From Lachnospiraceae bacterium (GTDB lineage: Bacteria > Bacillota > Clostridia > Lachnospirales > Lachnospiraceae), in NCBI GenBank assembly GCA_017437965.1, contig JAFRWN010000056.1, forward strand, positions 1 through 61,642: 61,642 nt of DNA. The letters run 5' to 3'. Below are positions 51,801 to 58,706 of this stretch, piece by piece; position 1 is the stretch's first letter, and each line of letters begins with the position of its first letter. Position numbers and translations under genes: made by a program. The notes under the pieces are model-generated. The model was not told where the DNA came from, did no database searches, and worked only from the letters and a program-made list of their open reading frames with translations.

Positions 51801-54354
51801 GGTAAGGAATCTCCTCGCGGTAGATACTGTTGAAAGTGAGGTCAAATGCATCCGCTGCCGCATTCACGTCTTCCGCCGTAAGCTTTGTAAGATCAAGCTT
51901 AAGCGCATAGAGGCCGCGGTTGACATCGGTATTCACTATGTGTTCGAAATGATTTGAAACAGCCTGTCTGTGTTTTGTAAAGAATTCATTCTGTTTATTT
52001 AAAAGCTTATAGGTCAGATTGTCTCTTCTGAAAATAAGCTCATCATTATCGATGATTTCCGCCTTCTGTCCTGCGATATCCTTGACAGAGTCGCTCTTAA
52101 GAACATTCTTTACGTGCGGTTTTTTATAGTTCTTAAGTCCCCAGCCTACACATCCGATAGTATTTATGTAGTTAAAGTCTTTTGCATGTTGCTCCGGACC
52201 GCCATAGCCCTTCAGATACTCTGCGGTCAGGTCGATACCCTCTGCTTCTTTGGAGCTTTTGTCCACAATCTTGAAGCCTGTTCGCATACCCTTCGTCACA
52301 TTAGGGTAATCAAGGGCAATAAGTGTGGCAAGACCGAATTTCGTATTCATGAAAAGGTTTGCGTCCTTTTCGCTTGACATATCCTTTTCGGTAGGGAAGG
52401 TAAGACCCTCCTGCCTCAGCTGGTCCACGGCCTTTTTGTGCATTTTTCCGTAGTTTTCAAGGCTTTTCTTCATTACCTCGGGAGCTTCACCCCTGATAGG
52501 ATTTTCCTCCAGATACTTAATGAAATCATTTCCGAGACTGTAACATTCCTTGGCATCAAGGTTGCAGACTCCTGCAAGGCTCATTTCCCTCTTTCCGAGA
52601 CAGTAAACGAAAAATGCAGCAGTCACAGCATTATCAAAGTCCTGTTGATTCTTATATACCGGAATCATGGCATTCTGCATTGCCCTTTGCAGCTGATTGA
52701 TCTTATTGTAACGTATATAATTGTTGTAGCTGAGGTTTTTAAGGAAGTGGGGCATATTCCTTGCTGCCTTTTCCTCTTCACGCCTATTGTTTTCGGCTAC
52801 CCATTCCTTACGGAGTGTTTCTTCTCTTCTGCCTATTGCCTCGTTGGTAAGCTTATCCAGGCCTTCGGAACTGGTTTTTGTGGAATCCAGTATATCCTCG
52901 GTTTCCTTTGTACGTCTGGTATCCGGAGCATCCAAAAGGCCACGTGATTTTGTGTTAAGTAAGGTATCATCCTTGCTTAATTTGGGCATAAGGGTACCGT
53001 AGAATTTATTTGAATTCTTTGCAAGACGTCTTTCTTCCGCATTAGTACGGTTTTCCATATCCTGGCGCAGTCTGTCTGCATTCAGCTTCTTCGGAAGATA
53101 GCATTTGTATTTCTTGATAACTCCATCCTTGTTTATCTTGCTTCTGTACTGGGACTCGTCATATGAATCTTCGATCTCACCAAGTCTTGCTATTGTGACA
53201 CCCGCCTGGGTACGGTTATTGTTATAGGAATCTCCGACAGTCTGAAGCTTTGCGGGCGGAAGTTTTATGGTACCGTCGTCATTCATTGAAACATGGGTGC
53301 TCGGTACGTCATAGATGGTCTTTCCGTCCTTGGCAAGCTTGATATCGGATACCCAAGTAAGCTGAACGGGCTTTGTGACCCTCTGGTTCTCAAGGCCTGT
53401 GATGAACTCATCGATACGAAGTGGTTTGTCTGCATTATAGGCAGACGAGTTGGAATCCTTGTAATAGAGCATGTCACCCTTTATCTCGGTAACCGTAACA
53501 TAATGGTCGTGCTTCCATATGCTGACGGGGGATTTGTCAACATTGATGGCATGCATGATCGTATCCTTGATGGTTTTCTTTACATTTGCATTATACTGGG
53601 CCCTGCTTATGCCCTGCTTCCTGATATCTTCGGAAAAAGTATCAATCTCGATCTCGTGGACCATGGTATCCGGCGCAAACGTAATAATTGCATCGCTCAT
53701 TGAATAGAGCTCGTTGCCCTGATCAACGTTATAATGCTCATTGTCATCCTTATTGTAGGTTTTAAGGATGGTTTCCTTGTCCTTGAGCGGCGGGCGGTAT
53801 GCGCGGATATCCTCCTGATTTACATTGGTAACACCACGGCTCTTAAGCATCATTTCCATCGCACAGGACCAGCATCCGTTACCCGAGCTCTGCTCTCTGT
53901 CCTGGTTGATCAGAAGCTTCGCATGGTTTTTCCCTGAAGACTCTACCGCAGGTCTCGGTCCGCGTACATCGTTTACCTTCTTTTCGGCCGCCTTTTCAAG
54001 AGAGTCAACTCTTTTCATCATAAAGGCTGTATCCGGAGGATTAAGTTTATCGAAGTTTTCCTCCATATACTTGTTTATGGTATCAAGATCACCGCAGTTC
54101 ATTATCCATTCGGGTAAAGAAGTGTTGCCCTTCCTTGACATGGGATGGCCCCAGCGTCTTAAAGGATCGGTTCCCCTGTCCCCTTTTGTTCTTACGAAGA
54201 GGTTGATCTCGTCGAAGTGTTCTTCGGTCATTTTATTGTAAAGTATCACATACTGCCAGTCCTCAAGACCCATGCGGGAGTACAGGCTTTTAAACTTAGC
54301 GAAAGGAAGACTTGTCCTATCATTTATCTTATTGTTTTTATCTTTCCACGGCAT
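42862..54354 (-). CDS. Giant protein with N-terminal papain-like protease motif (3830 aa)
   Basis: The ATG at 54354 has GGAGGT upstream; no signal peptide or membrane helix is present. Residues about 145-330 show a papain/C39/AvrRpt2-like motif set: Gln156, GNGCWSCAMEMML (Cys161), KHDHYVTV (His284) and YYKDSNS (Asp300). A Lys/Glu-rich uninterrupted helix or coiled coil covers about 945-1075. A helical unit of about 400 residues is tandemly repeated (starting near 1788 and 2191; a partial third copy precedes). The module shared with the 1631-aa protein lies near 2938-3045, and the shared RGEKRLAAMESAKALL motif near 3621. It is the largest gene of the window (11.5 kb) and followed by the VWA gene. 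The frame is intact, so it is under selection. Protease activity is predicted only from motifs. Confidence 0.85.
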   Translation of the reverse strand: MPWKDKNNKINDRTSLPFAKFKSLYSRMGLEDWQYVILYNKMTEEHFDEINLFVRTKGDRGTDPLRRWGHPMSRKGNTSLPEWIMNCGDLDTINKYMEENFDKLNPPDTAFMMKRVDSLEKAAEKKVNDVRGPRPAVESSGKNHAKLLINQDREQSSGNGCWSCAMEMMLKSRGVTNVNQEDIRAYRPPLKDKETILKTYNKDDNEHYNVDQGNELYSMSDAIITFAPDTMVHEIEIDTFSEDIRKQGISRAQYNANVKKTIKDTIMHAINVDKSPVSIWKHDHYVTVTEIKGDMLYYKDSNSSAYNADKPLRIDEFITGLENQRVTKPVQLTWVSDIKLAKDGKTIYDVPSTHVSMNDDGTIKLPPAKLQTVGDSYNNNRTQAGVTIARLGEIEDSYDESQYRSKINKDGVIKKYKCYLPKKLNADRLRQDMENRTNAEERRLAKNSNKFYGTLMPKLSKDDTLLNTKSRGLLDAPDTRRTKETEDILDSTKTSSEGLDKLTNEAIGRREETLRKEWVAENNRREEEKAARNMPHFLKNLSYNNYIRYNKINQLQRAMQNAMIPVYKNQQDFDNAVTAAFFVYCLGKREMSLAGVCNLDAKECYSLGNDFIKYLEENPIRGEAPEVMKKSLENYGKMHKKAVDQLRQEGLTFPTEKDMSSEKDANLFMNTKFGLATLIALDYPNVTKGMRTGFKIVDKSSKEAEGIDLTAEYLKGYGGPEQHAKDFNYINTIGCVGWGLKNYKKPHVKNVLKSDSVKDIAGQKAEIIDNDELIFRRDNLTYKLLNKQNEFFTKHRQAVSNHFEHIVNTDVNRGLYALKLDLTKLTAEDVNAAADAFDLTFNSIYREEIPYLRLAKKTGISENFLIDGKTAESIVQEQYNDKIPEGTTAEKLAKALIIIAAKNPEAKLEYRPYEHVPGPNGEINESAVRLSEEPIAIATLLPYEHMAERDNQQKKQAEEQKRLDEEKKRFEEEKKRVEEEKKKKEAEEKEKKEAKDKAKKEEEEKLKKEEQEKLAREAKEKAERERKERREAEIEKIAAEKKDIVLKEKNKKLKKEKAAIYERYSDKKLRLVRRMSKAFDDSKIDSTVGRELENKEPELGDNYPRKYYENNLKTYRGSKILDYMREKAIELLPDEVKMETLAKCLTKEQRASVKAFYNTIDYRSKGNTDYSKPAPDVPDKDINPGMFLRAAFLNQRNKDFIEKFYGNLPDNHAVMLLDELQKFKLPDELKFNDQIIFTHNDKIAELKNNTLELANGDEKEKKRLDEMLDRAGMHLYEAKNDVKEYYSGVMGKAYNTVDSRQEIRGKKIALKNHTNDNLNAYTDDIGTLEPVPENAKTAVLQARALTPPKLTPKYRQGLVSMFDKFDAMFGDMSPEDIEAYVFEEGTKVYANRNLVKSRIELSEAVNSGNIALIEQKLNAYEKDLADIKELQEMSRQIYADSDPYHIPGNLDTLRNSNVPFEISKNVREESRVNSAFQLWMAVKKCGVSLDEFLADPGKFAIEKAKADVTQNGAINELKKNPFHYALNASGIKQAMEGKGGFGVVMIVQRGTLALQNGDPDENVKNEYSLYNSLKLNECKRYYMHEAMKMRKLEDIFKNPVQNKDKFTAIAGGLMLDAGADYDWKCGFPLMDEKGFSIPDDTMSFRQYLNKHPETGIVDINRKIYGLIDEFNEELSKIDAEKEANNVQKIKAIRDMFLYGVMKNCRTVLAERERGELGYQEMRGMMEALPNLVDDNALKQEMNEMYLEFADEQKAKDEQAANDVVIFKDTVKSGIKNLSDETKFLNTFGTNPAFGDGVPVKHELEEYYKFPVPEGFTENSIALLCLGASMDEKLLAKVPGMKLNDARVLLTENAIDSDLRDNILPIYPLMLEAREKVLITLNKYRSADENAKNEARAEMDAMYSNLIPYFVDKTGISPVMKIDGINAPGKYMVRMLDEAITSGNIRTDDFSRAKIHAQAEQIRAAERVLRFYDAHNEILGPKSPERSEKIADMLFDLAIKNCGTYISEKEKKFADKLVEDTYRKMGHDPYAPEHAINFANHTARVQKELYKNSLDPVSGILATEGGREKLKALYINAIKNSDTFKVLDNASGEDFEKELVHVLSEFSYAGKAISLYDYTEVDPGTAEAEKIISSQQREDTLGRLREELNNSVADEISGLRKDRVLWGNNNLTRQSIDHFDEILNSAGQELMNAFGPKANIGDNCTSKNEYDAIELAIPENLDEETVMVISLGNTLEKSRLGRRMTNSAPRYKAVEDHVAFNQNYLVENITNNDRRMPDFSKHLLVSRKETAEMLNDYTVRNEDRPIKKAIDNFIDMAYGQLTGMIKTHVERPDSAVSNQANVLIKLAAKMAGNPPFECKGSLNEIQMKKLKAYAAGLSENERINEILTKLKNDPPAPGSKEREELVAEYLIRNHVRKIVNFSNEANIDAEESKKIKSFQMFGIKYVDPHDPSYSSSELNDVEVAVGNSDKNRITRVGAITGKYNISPEIDMVSEGGYYDKYKQMYLEKVKKSDIYHSLLYGSGEVLIGGISNTITSGNDPIVLIDGQFPEENVKRAKELNEKYKKEYEHDLSREDAKNDQTVADGVADYFGIGSDSLLNISTLDSDALKKNVDVLNRYKNELTELGDPELTEFDEVKEELDSLIVSAIRLNNNPGKEMLDEYKEQALKFSLATIQYKDKYRYRAAENERKEKVSELAQCVGINAIIVTTAYYNDLDNPVKETGLSDERAKVKAENSLSGGYGVQGFYVGAQQAVMGAATLSAINDAQYRALLDKKTEYENTVDHMPLPENRIPKTLIRYGTNTVFSLHVRAGDEEKRKEYLDEIIKNKKVLEEHLKTLDATGKKFANCIKSSLIPTEFEKGSFTKAVLNNQYLGSMSRLTQMLAPKFILKDTPSGKVVDYKAMEEKLTLNRYERVENGQKVQCESGSILEQVMNIHGDYIELFDREFERQQLEKEGWNPENEKKYLEKLKKSLEKAVTNFNTLKDFVEANPGAYAKNVLQNNVDEITEISVHNNRGFNNMYGQMKGQIRAIENGWGVNELHVLGFIEEAEAELTVKIDHAKKGYHAEDLNDYTQMKQKLDKLREDCWFKKVETPEQKLEIIGKLESFAGKYLKRDDDNYIKETYNHTKNAFAASKEALNKEIVMREASKTVDGYAGYSENGNTGEMVAKMHQDLLHIQNIYLQAKTSFYNVWNERSEQLEKYSYLLEHDKNIKQAFDVYNQSVEAKDRVHTDLIPAVKAYFAMCDQRDKSNVETAKICEKRIHYPSDKIGSADLNYGIETNKKGFMKAQDGLMKFKLFCDVSETVYDYNDILPDFNEVEADRRPEGELDAEKTEKLKEMLKFKGKLVVDGKVPAAERYLSGAKGKEEFNEFCDAMKNKYGYNISVHEASDTIKAEVNSFAFSAAAKGTIIAAKENNPNYSEKIALASDYIHAIFNERENEKCAKKGEIRSFFDYKEGDREDPKRIRFSEEVLKLSEAFVKNNPQATNFGELLEANKDTLYDYARQIEHTIDKDLNRKYRSDGLLAINKTDNRPPVRDEAYSALFKESSLFYGQDLYRSIRKELYKLNKDIKKADELYATTGAYPGADLAKREKELLERMDQYIQEKEDEGADISIRGEKRLAAMESAKALLKDRYEFDKKCENITKTDLTEMKLYEDYIKKSELESGPRIDRTPAQIINDSASAEAEYRELHARVIDVLKTERKNSNAAEIDQKIAREKNLIYKSAFRSVFIEGMKERFEKGMYNNMSETELVRGMKNGFDNSAKEFTSLINSPEGRRITSKLDSDIKKHKLDHVSVVKRVDDQLSKKVTRGDAEKDMQKKLSPAMRPLKL

Positions 54355-54395
54355 AATTTTCTACCTCCGGAGTGTGTTTTTTCACTCTCCGTTAT

Positions 54396-54428
54396 ATTTT
54401 ATCACACAAAGTGCACCAAAAGTGCATC
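54396..54428 (-). promoter_or_regulatory. GGTGCA direct-repeat promoter, copy c (3830-aa gene)
   Basis: Minus strand: GATGCA (54423-54428), CTTTT, GGTGCA (54412-54417), a 10-bp spacer ending TGA, then TAAAAT (54396-54401). The period is 11 bp, the distal unit has one mismatch, and it overlaps the stop codon of the upstream 557-aa gene (54427-54429). The ATG is 41 nt downstream. Confidence 0.78.
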
Positions 54429-56100
54429 ACGGTTCCAAAACTTTTCTGAACCATGTATGTTTCGTATCATAGCGCCTGTTTTTATGCTCTTTCTTCTTTT
54501 CCGGGGCCGCATCAGGCAAAATTTCCGAAAGACGCTCGTCCTCGGAAAAGAAGAAGACGGTCAGCCCTTCATCACGGGAAATATCAATATTATCGTCATA
54601 TTCGTTACCCCTCTCGGAGTAAACTACGGCATTCGGGAAAAAGAATTTTGCATAGTCATAGATGTTTGACTGCAGGCTGTTGTCGGTATACAGAACAATC
54701 GCAAATCTGTCGGTCTCCTTTAGTCCGTACTCGTCAAGGCTGTCATATATATCTGAGATCAGATATTTCATCGGCTGTACATAATTGAAATATTTAAATG
54801 ATTTATGGGGCTTCGCGAAATTGCTCATGCCAAGGAATATGAAGACGGCAAGCACTGCCCCCATTACCACCCGGTTTATAGATAGTCCGTGTTTTTTTAT
54901 GAGCCGCATGACTGTTATGAATACCGAGGTGATCAGTACAGGGATAATGATCATGTTGCGCTGCAACACCCATGCTTTTTCGTAGCTGGTGTAGCCCTTC
55001 ATATAGTCCGACATAAAAATCACGGCAAGTACCCATAGCGAGATCACGAAATCATAGATTTTAAAGCGAAGAAGCAGGGACAGAAGCATGTAGATTATTA
55101 TCAGTACCCCGAAAACACCGAGGAAGGAGGCATTTTTGTCGGTGAAAAACTCCTTCCACGAGCTGAGCGCGGTTTTTATAACGGAGCTGTCCTCCCTTAC
55201 CTCGCCGACGCGGTCGCTTCGCCCCGAAAAGCCCGCGAGGAAAAAGCAACAGGTATTTACGATAAGGGCCATGCACAGCATCGGGATCTCCGAAAGAAAT
55301 GAATTTCCTTTAAAGCAATACCAGATGATGTAAAGCACAAGAAAGACTACCAGAAGGCCTAGAAGTGCGAGCGCAGGAGTATAGGCTCCCGAAAGAAAAC
55401 AGCCTGTCCATGAAAGGCAGATGAAGCTGACAGCATCGGGTTTTCTTCTGAGACGCAGGTACAAGGCACAGAGTATCACAGCTAAGGCAACAGGTGTAAA
55501 TGCCTGTTCAAAATTCATATAATATTCGGTAATGAAGGGAAAGACAGGAAACGAAAAGCCTGCCAGGAAAGCATATTCCTCGGGCATTTCCTTTTCTTTA
55601 AGCCACTGCCTGAGCTCAACCATCAGATAGCCGAGTGCAACGACGAAAAGAAGTCCGAAGCCGGCATGAAAGGTCCGGATGTTCCTTCCGAAAAGCTTTG
55701 CGGGCAGGGCGGCAAGCGTATACTGCCTTGCAGGATAACCGAGGAAGGCTTTGCCGGTATAGTTAAGATCGGCCTTTTCAAATGAGTCAAGGCCAGATGC
55801 AAGCTGCTGCGCGGAATCGGCATTGATATCGGAATAGCCTATGTTTCCGATAAAGAAAATAAAGAAAGACAAAAGAAAAACCGACAGCGCCGCTGCCGCA
55901 AAATGTTTTTCTTTTATGTCCCTTACGAACATGCGAAGGATTTCAAACACAAAAAAGCCCAGAACAGCAAGGCCGGTGGCAAACCAGAGCCATGCTCCCG
56001 CCACCGACCATCCGCCTCCGAGCTTGAATGCTGCAAATTCCAGAACGGAAATCACAGCCAGATAGATCAGTAAAATTGTAAAAGTTGTTTTCTTCATCAC
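54427..56100 (-). CDS. Polytopic membrane protein, GT-C glycosyltransferase-like
   Basis: The 557-aa protein has about ten to twelve predicted membrane helices, with a long extracytoplasmic loop after helix 3 containing GYSDINADSAQQL, and FLGYPARQYTLAALPAKLFG. This is the layout of GT-C fold glycosyltransferases, in which an acidic residue of the first loop is catalytic. The C-terminal 130 residues are soluble and carry YDSLDEYGL and LYTDNSLQSNIYDYAKFFFP, typical of the external domain. It probably transfers sugar from a polyprenyl-phosphate donor. Its start overlaps the stop of the upstream gene by 4 nt (ATGA), so the two are translationally coupled. Family subtype is uncertain. Confidence 0.75.
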   Translation of the reverse strand: MMKKTTFTILLIYLAVISVLEFAAFKLGGGWSVAGAWLWFATGLAVLGFFVFEILRMFVRDIKEKHFAAAALSVFLLSFFIFFIGNIGYSDINADSAQQLASGLDSFEKADLNYTGKAFLGYPARQYTLAALPAKLFGRNIRTFHAGFGLLFVVALGYLMVELRQWLKEKEMPEEYAFLAGFSFPVFPFITEYYMNFEQAFTPVALAVILCALYLRLRRKPDAVSFICLSWTGCFLSGAYTPALALLGLLVVFLVLYIIWYCFKGNSFLSEIPMLCMALIVNTCCFFLAGFSGRSDRVGEVREDSSVIKTALSSWKEFFTDKNASFLGVFGVLIIIYMLLSLLLRFKIYDFVISLWVLAVIFMSDYMKGYTSYEKAWVLQRNMIIIPVLITSVFITVMRLIKKHGLSINRVVMGAVLAVFIFLGMSNFAKPHKSFKYFNYVQPMKYLISDIYDSLDEYGLKETDRFAIVLYTDNSLQSNIYDYAKFFFPNAVVYSERGNEYDDNIDISRDEGLTVFFFSEDERLSEILPDAAPEKKKEHKNRRYDTKHTWFRKVLEP

Positions 56101-57566
56101 TTGGCAAAACGGACATGCTTTGCAGGATTTTCGTCCTCGTCAACTATAGTGTAGTTATAGAGAGCTTCTCCGTCCGGACCCAAAGCATCATCAAGCGGAC
56201 CTGCGCCCATTCTTTCACCGCCTGTCAGTTTCAGAGGATTGAGATAGTAAATACCCTTTTCCATTGTCGTCTGGTAAACCATAACTGCGCCGTTCACACC
56301 CGAAACATCAAGTGTCACGTCGCTGTCGACCATGATACAGGTCTGGCTCGCCTCAGCCTCCATAAAGATACCGAAACCATTGTTTACTGTCGTATCGTCA
56401 TTATTTATCGTCAGGCTGCCGCTTCCGGTAAATTTGATGCTGCCGCCGTACATCCAGCCCCAGACCACAATGCAGTCAAGAGTGTTGTCGCCTATCAGTT
56501 CAACCGTAAAACCGTTGCCCATCAGGTTGACATTCAACATGTCTCCGCTGTAGTTATTAAGCGTGAGTGTGTTGGTTGCCTTATTATAGCTTGCGCCGGG
56601 CACAACGGATTCGGAGATACCCGAGGAGGTATAGGCCTTTCCGGCATGGAGATAGTCATTGTTGCTGTTGACTCTTACATATTCCTCGTCGTAGACACCC
56701 CGCGCGATATTTCCGTTTTCATCATAGGCATATCCGCCGTTCGTAAAATCGAAAAGCGGCGCCGGGCCGTTGGGCTCAAGATTAGAAAGAATCGGGAAGG
56801 CATCGTCAGCCTTCTCTCCGCCTTCATCCTCTGCCGGAGTGGGAGTCGGAGTCGGGGTATCGGTCGCAGTACTACCCGTACTTACATCCGCCTTAGCCGT
56901 GGAATAATATTTCTTTCCGTCCTTTTCGAACTCCGCCCTTATCACAAGCTTCATGTCTCCGTCAAGATCCGAAACATCGATAGTGTCGGGGAACATTGCA
57001 CGGGAAGAATCCCAGATATCCGGATCCACCAAAGGTTCAGCCTCATTTCCATCCTCATCAACCACCTTTGCATAGACCGAAACAGGGAAGGAAACCTCGC
57101 TCATGGTGTAGTAATAGGTATATGTGACTTCGTCATCGTCGAGCTCTGCCGAATATATTTTAAGTCCGATATCGGTCTTTACCGCGTCTGCAGGAGTTTC
57201 ATCCCCGGAAGATGAAGAAGAACTGCTGTCAGAAGAAGATGAGCTTTCCGCTGCCGCGCTCTTACCACCCATGTTAAAAAAGGCATTCTTAAGAGGGCCT
57301 ATGCCGATAAATATCGTAAGCAAGGCTACGGCGCAGTACGGATATGCCATAAACCTGAAGTTTTTGCTGTCTTTCTTTTTTTCTGACGCAGATACAGTAA
57401 AGCTTCCCGGTTCCGTAATTTCCGGAGCCGGAATGGTATCCTCCGGAGCATTATCCGTGAATCTGTCAAAGCTTTCCTCCATCACGGGAGCATCGTACTC
57501 CTTCTCAAGCGGGAATTCCTCAGGCGGCAGACCGAATTCTGTTTTTGATCTGTCGTAATGTTTCAT
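56097..57566 (-). CDS. Membrane-anchored surface protein with beta-rich carbohydrate-associated C-terminus
   Basis: The start is the ATG at 57566 (GAAAAGAGG upstream), giving 489 aa. Residues 1-85 are cytosolic and charged. One helix (YCAVALLTIFIGIGPLKNAF, about 92-111) anchors it, followed by a poly-Ser linker (about 120-140) and a beta-sandwich with TYYYTMSEVSFPVSVYAKV. After a Pro/Thr linker (about 235) comes a C-terminal repetitive beta region (LTLNNYSGDMLNVNLMGNG, GGSIKFTGSGSLTINNDD), resembling beta-helix surface domains. It lies upstream of, and overlaps, the GT-C-like gene, so the two may act together on a cell-surface glycan or glycoprotein. A 10-bp hairpin is in the leader. No enzyme motif was found. 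Confidence 0.75.
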   Translation of the reverse strand: MKHYDRSKTEFGLPPEEFPLEKEYDAPVMEESFDRFTDNAPEDTIPAPEITEPGSFTVSASEKKKDSKNFRFMAYPYCAVALLTIFIGIGPLKNAFFNMGGKSAAAESSSSSDSSSSSSSGDETPADAVKTDIGLKIYSAELDDDEVTYTYYYTMSEVSFPVSVYAKVVDEDGNEAEPLVDPDIWDSSRAMFPDTIDVSDLDGDMKLVIRAEFEKDGKKYYSTAKADVSTGSTATDTPTPTPTPAEDEGGEKADDAFPILSNLEPNGPAPLFDFTNGGYAYDENGNIARGVYDEEYVRVNSNNDYLHAGKAYTSSGISESVVPGASYNKATNTLTLNNYSGDMLNVNLMGNGFTVELIGDNTLDCIVVWGWMYGGSIKFTGSGSLTINNDDTTVNNGFGIFMEAEASQTCIMVDSDVTLDVSGVNGAVMVYQTTMEKGIYYLNPLKLTGGERMGAGPLDDALGPDGEALYNYTIVDEDENPAKHVRFAK

Positions 57567-57587
57567 GGAAACCTCTTTTCCTTTCGG

Positions 57588-57618
57588 AAGAAACACCTCT
57601 CTTTGTTCGGTGTTTCTT
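57588..57618 (-). other. 10-bp hairpin in the leader of the surface-protein operon
   Basis: AAGAAACACC and GGTGTTTCTT form a perfect 10-bp stem with an 11-nt loop, directly 5' of the ribosome binding site of the gene starting at 57566. It may attenuate or terminate transcription from MscS. Confidence 0.5.
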
Positions 57619-57654
57619 TGATTTTATCGCGCCAAGCGTCGCGCGAACCGACTG

Positions 57655-57690
57655 CCACAAGGTTCCGTCAGCTTCGCTGACACCTTATGG
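57655..57690. other. Hairpin overlapping the MscS stop codon
   Basis: GTCAGC-TTC-GCTGAC with outer AAGGT/ACCTT pairing forms a strong stem-loop that includes the stop codon (57685-57687) of the MscS gene. No T-run follows, so it is more likely an mRNA stabiliser than a classic terminator. Confidence 0.45.
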
Positions 57691-58584
57691 CCTTTGATGA
57701 ACATCCACCTGAGGGAACGGAACCTCGACACCGACTTTTCGGAATCCGAGGAAAAGCTCACGGTTTAATGCCCTTCCTGCCGAAAAGATATTCTTATCCT
57801 CTACCTCTACGACAAATTTAAGTACAACCGCAGAATCAGCAAGCTCTTCAACACCGAGATACATCGGTTCTGCAAGCATCAGTTCCTTGTTACGCTCATA
57901 AATATCCTTCATCATTTCAGGAAAATTCGTCTCGAGAGCCTCAAGATCGGTCTCATAAGGAATACCGATAACCGATACCGCACGGCTGTTATGGTTCGAA
58001 CGGTTAAGGATATTGGTCATCGCGGAATTGTTGACAATCTTAATGTTTCCGCCCGCATCCTCTATGCAGGTTGTACGGATTCCGATGCTGGTAACCTTGC
58101 CCCTGAAGCCGTCAACCTCAATGAAATCGCCAACATTATACTGGTTTTCAAAGATCATGAAGATGCCCGTTACCATGTCGGCGATCAAGCTGTTGGCACC
58201 AAAGCCTATGATCAGTGCGAAGATTCCGACGCCTGCAACTATTGTTCCGACATCGGCACCGAGAATTGAAAGACCCCAGCAGATAATTATAGTCAGAGCG
58301 ATATATCGCAGAAGGTTACCCAGAACGCTTACTACGGTCTGAACACGTCCGTTACTCGATTTTATCAGACTGAGAATAAAAATAAGAAGATTTTCAGCTA
58401 TCAGCACGATAAGCGCCATTACAAATACACGCAGAAGTGCAGTGCCGTTGATATTGAAATTCTCAAAAATTCCTTCCACATCGGAGAAAACACCCGTTGC
58501 AAAGCCTATTCCGATGCACGCCCCCAGAATTACTATGGCGATGATCAGCTTTTTCAATGATCCGCCCGTACTTATACCTTTCAT
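57685..58584 (-). CDS. MscS-family small-conductance mechanosensitive channel
   Basis: The 299-aa protein has three N-terminal membrane helices and then the MscS signature: pore-lining GVGIFALIIGFGANSLIADMVTGIF, VGDFIEVDGFRGKVTSIGIRTT and NNSAMTNILNRS (the beta domain). It relieves hypo-osmotic shock in the cytoplasmic membrane. Upstream is an extended -10 (TGGTATAAT) without a clear -35. Length is typical of the small MscS type. Confidence 0.93.
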   Translation of the reverse strand: MKGISTGGSLKKLIIAIVILGACIGIGFATGVFSDVEGIFENFNINGTALLRVFVMALIVLIAENLLIFILSLIKSSNGRVQTVVSVLGNLLRYIALTIIICWGLSILGADVGTIVAGVGIFALIIGFGANSLIADMVTGIFMIFENQYNVGDFIEVDGFRGKVTSIGIRTTCIEDAGGNIKIVNNSAMTNILNRSNHNSRAVSVIGIPYETDLEALETNFPEMMKDIYERNKELMLAEPMYLGVEELADSAVVLKFVVEVEDKNIFSAGRALNRELFLGFRKVGVEVPFPQVDVHQRP

Positions 58585-58706
58585 GTAAACCCCTCCTTGC
58601 CGGCATGTATTACTTAGATCATGCCGTGTATTACTATGGCAGTAATTATACCATGTATGCTCCCCCTTGTGAAGTGCAATAAGACAAATATATTACTTTT
58701 GGTGCA

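Noticed and set aside
58690..58702. A fifth CTTTTGGTGCATT near 58695 as another regulon promoter
   Set aside because: Only one GGTGCA unit is present, there is no -10 at the right distance on either strand, and it lies 3' of the metallophosphoesterase gene.
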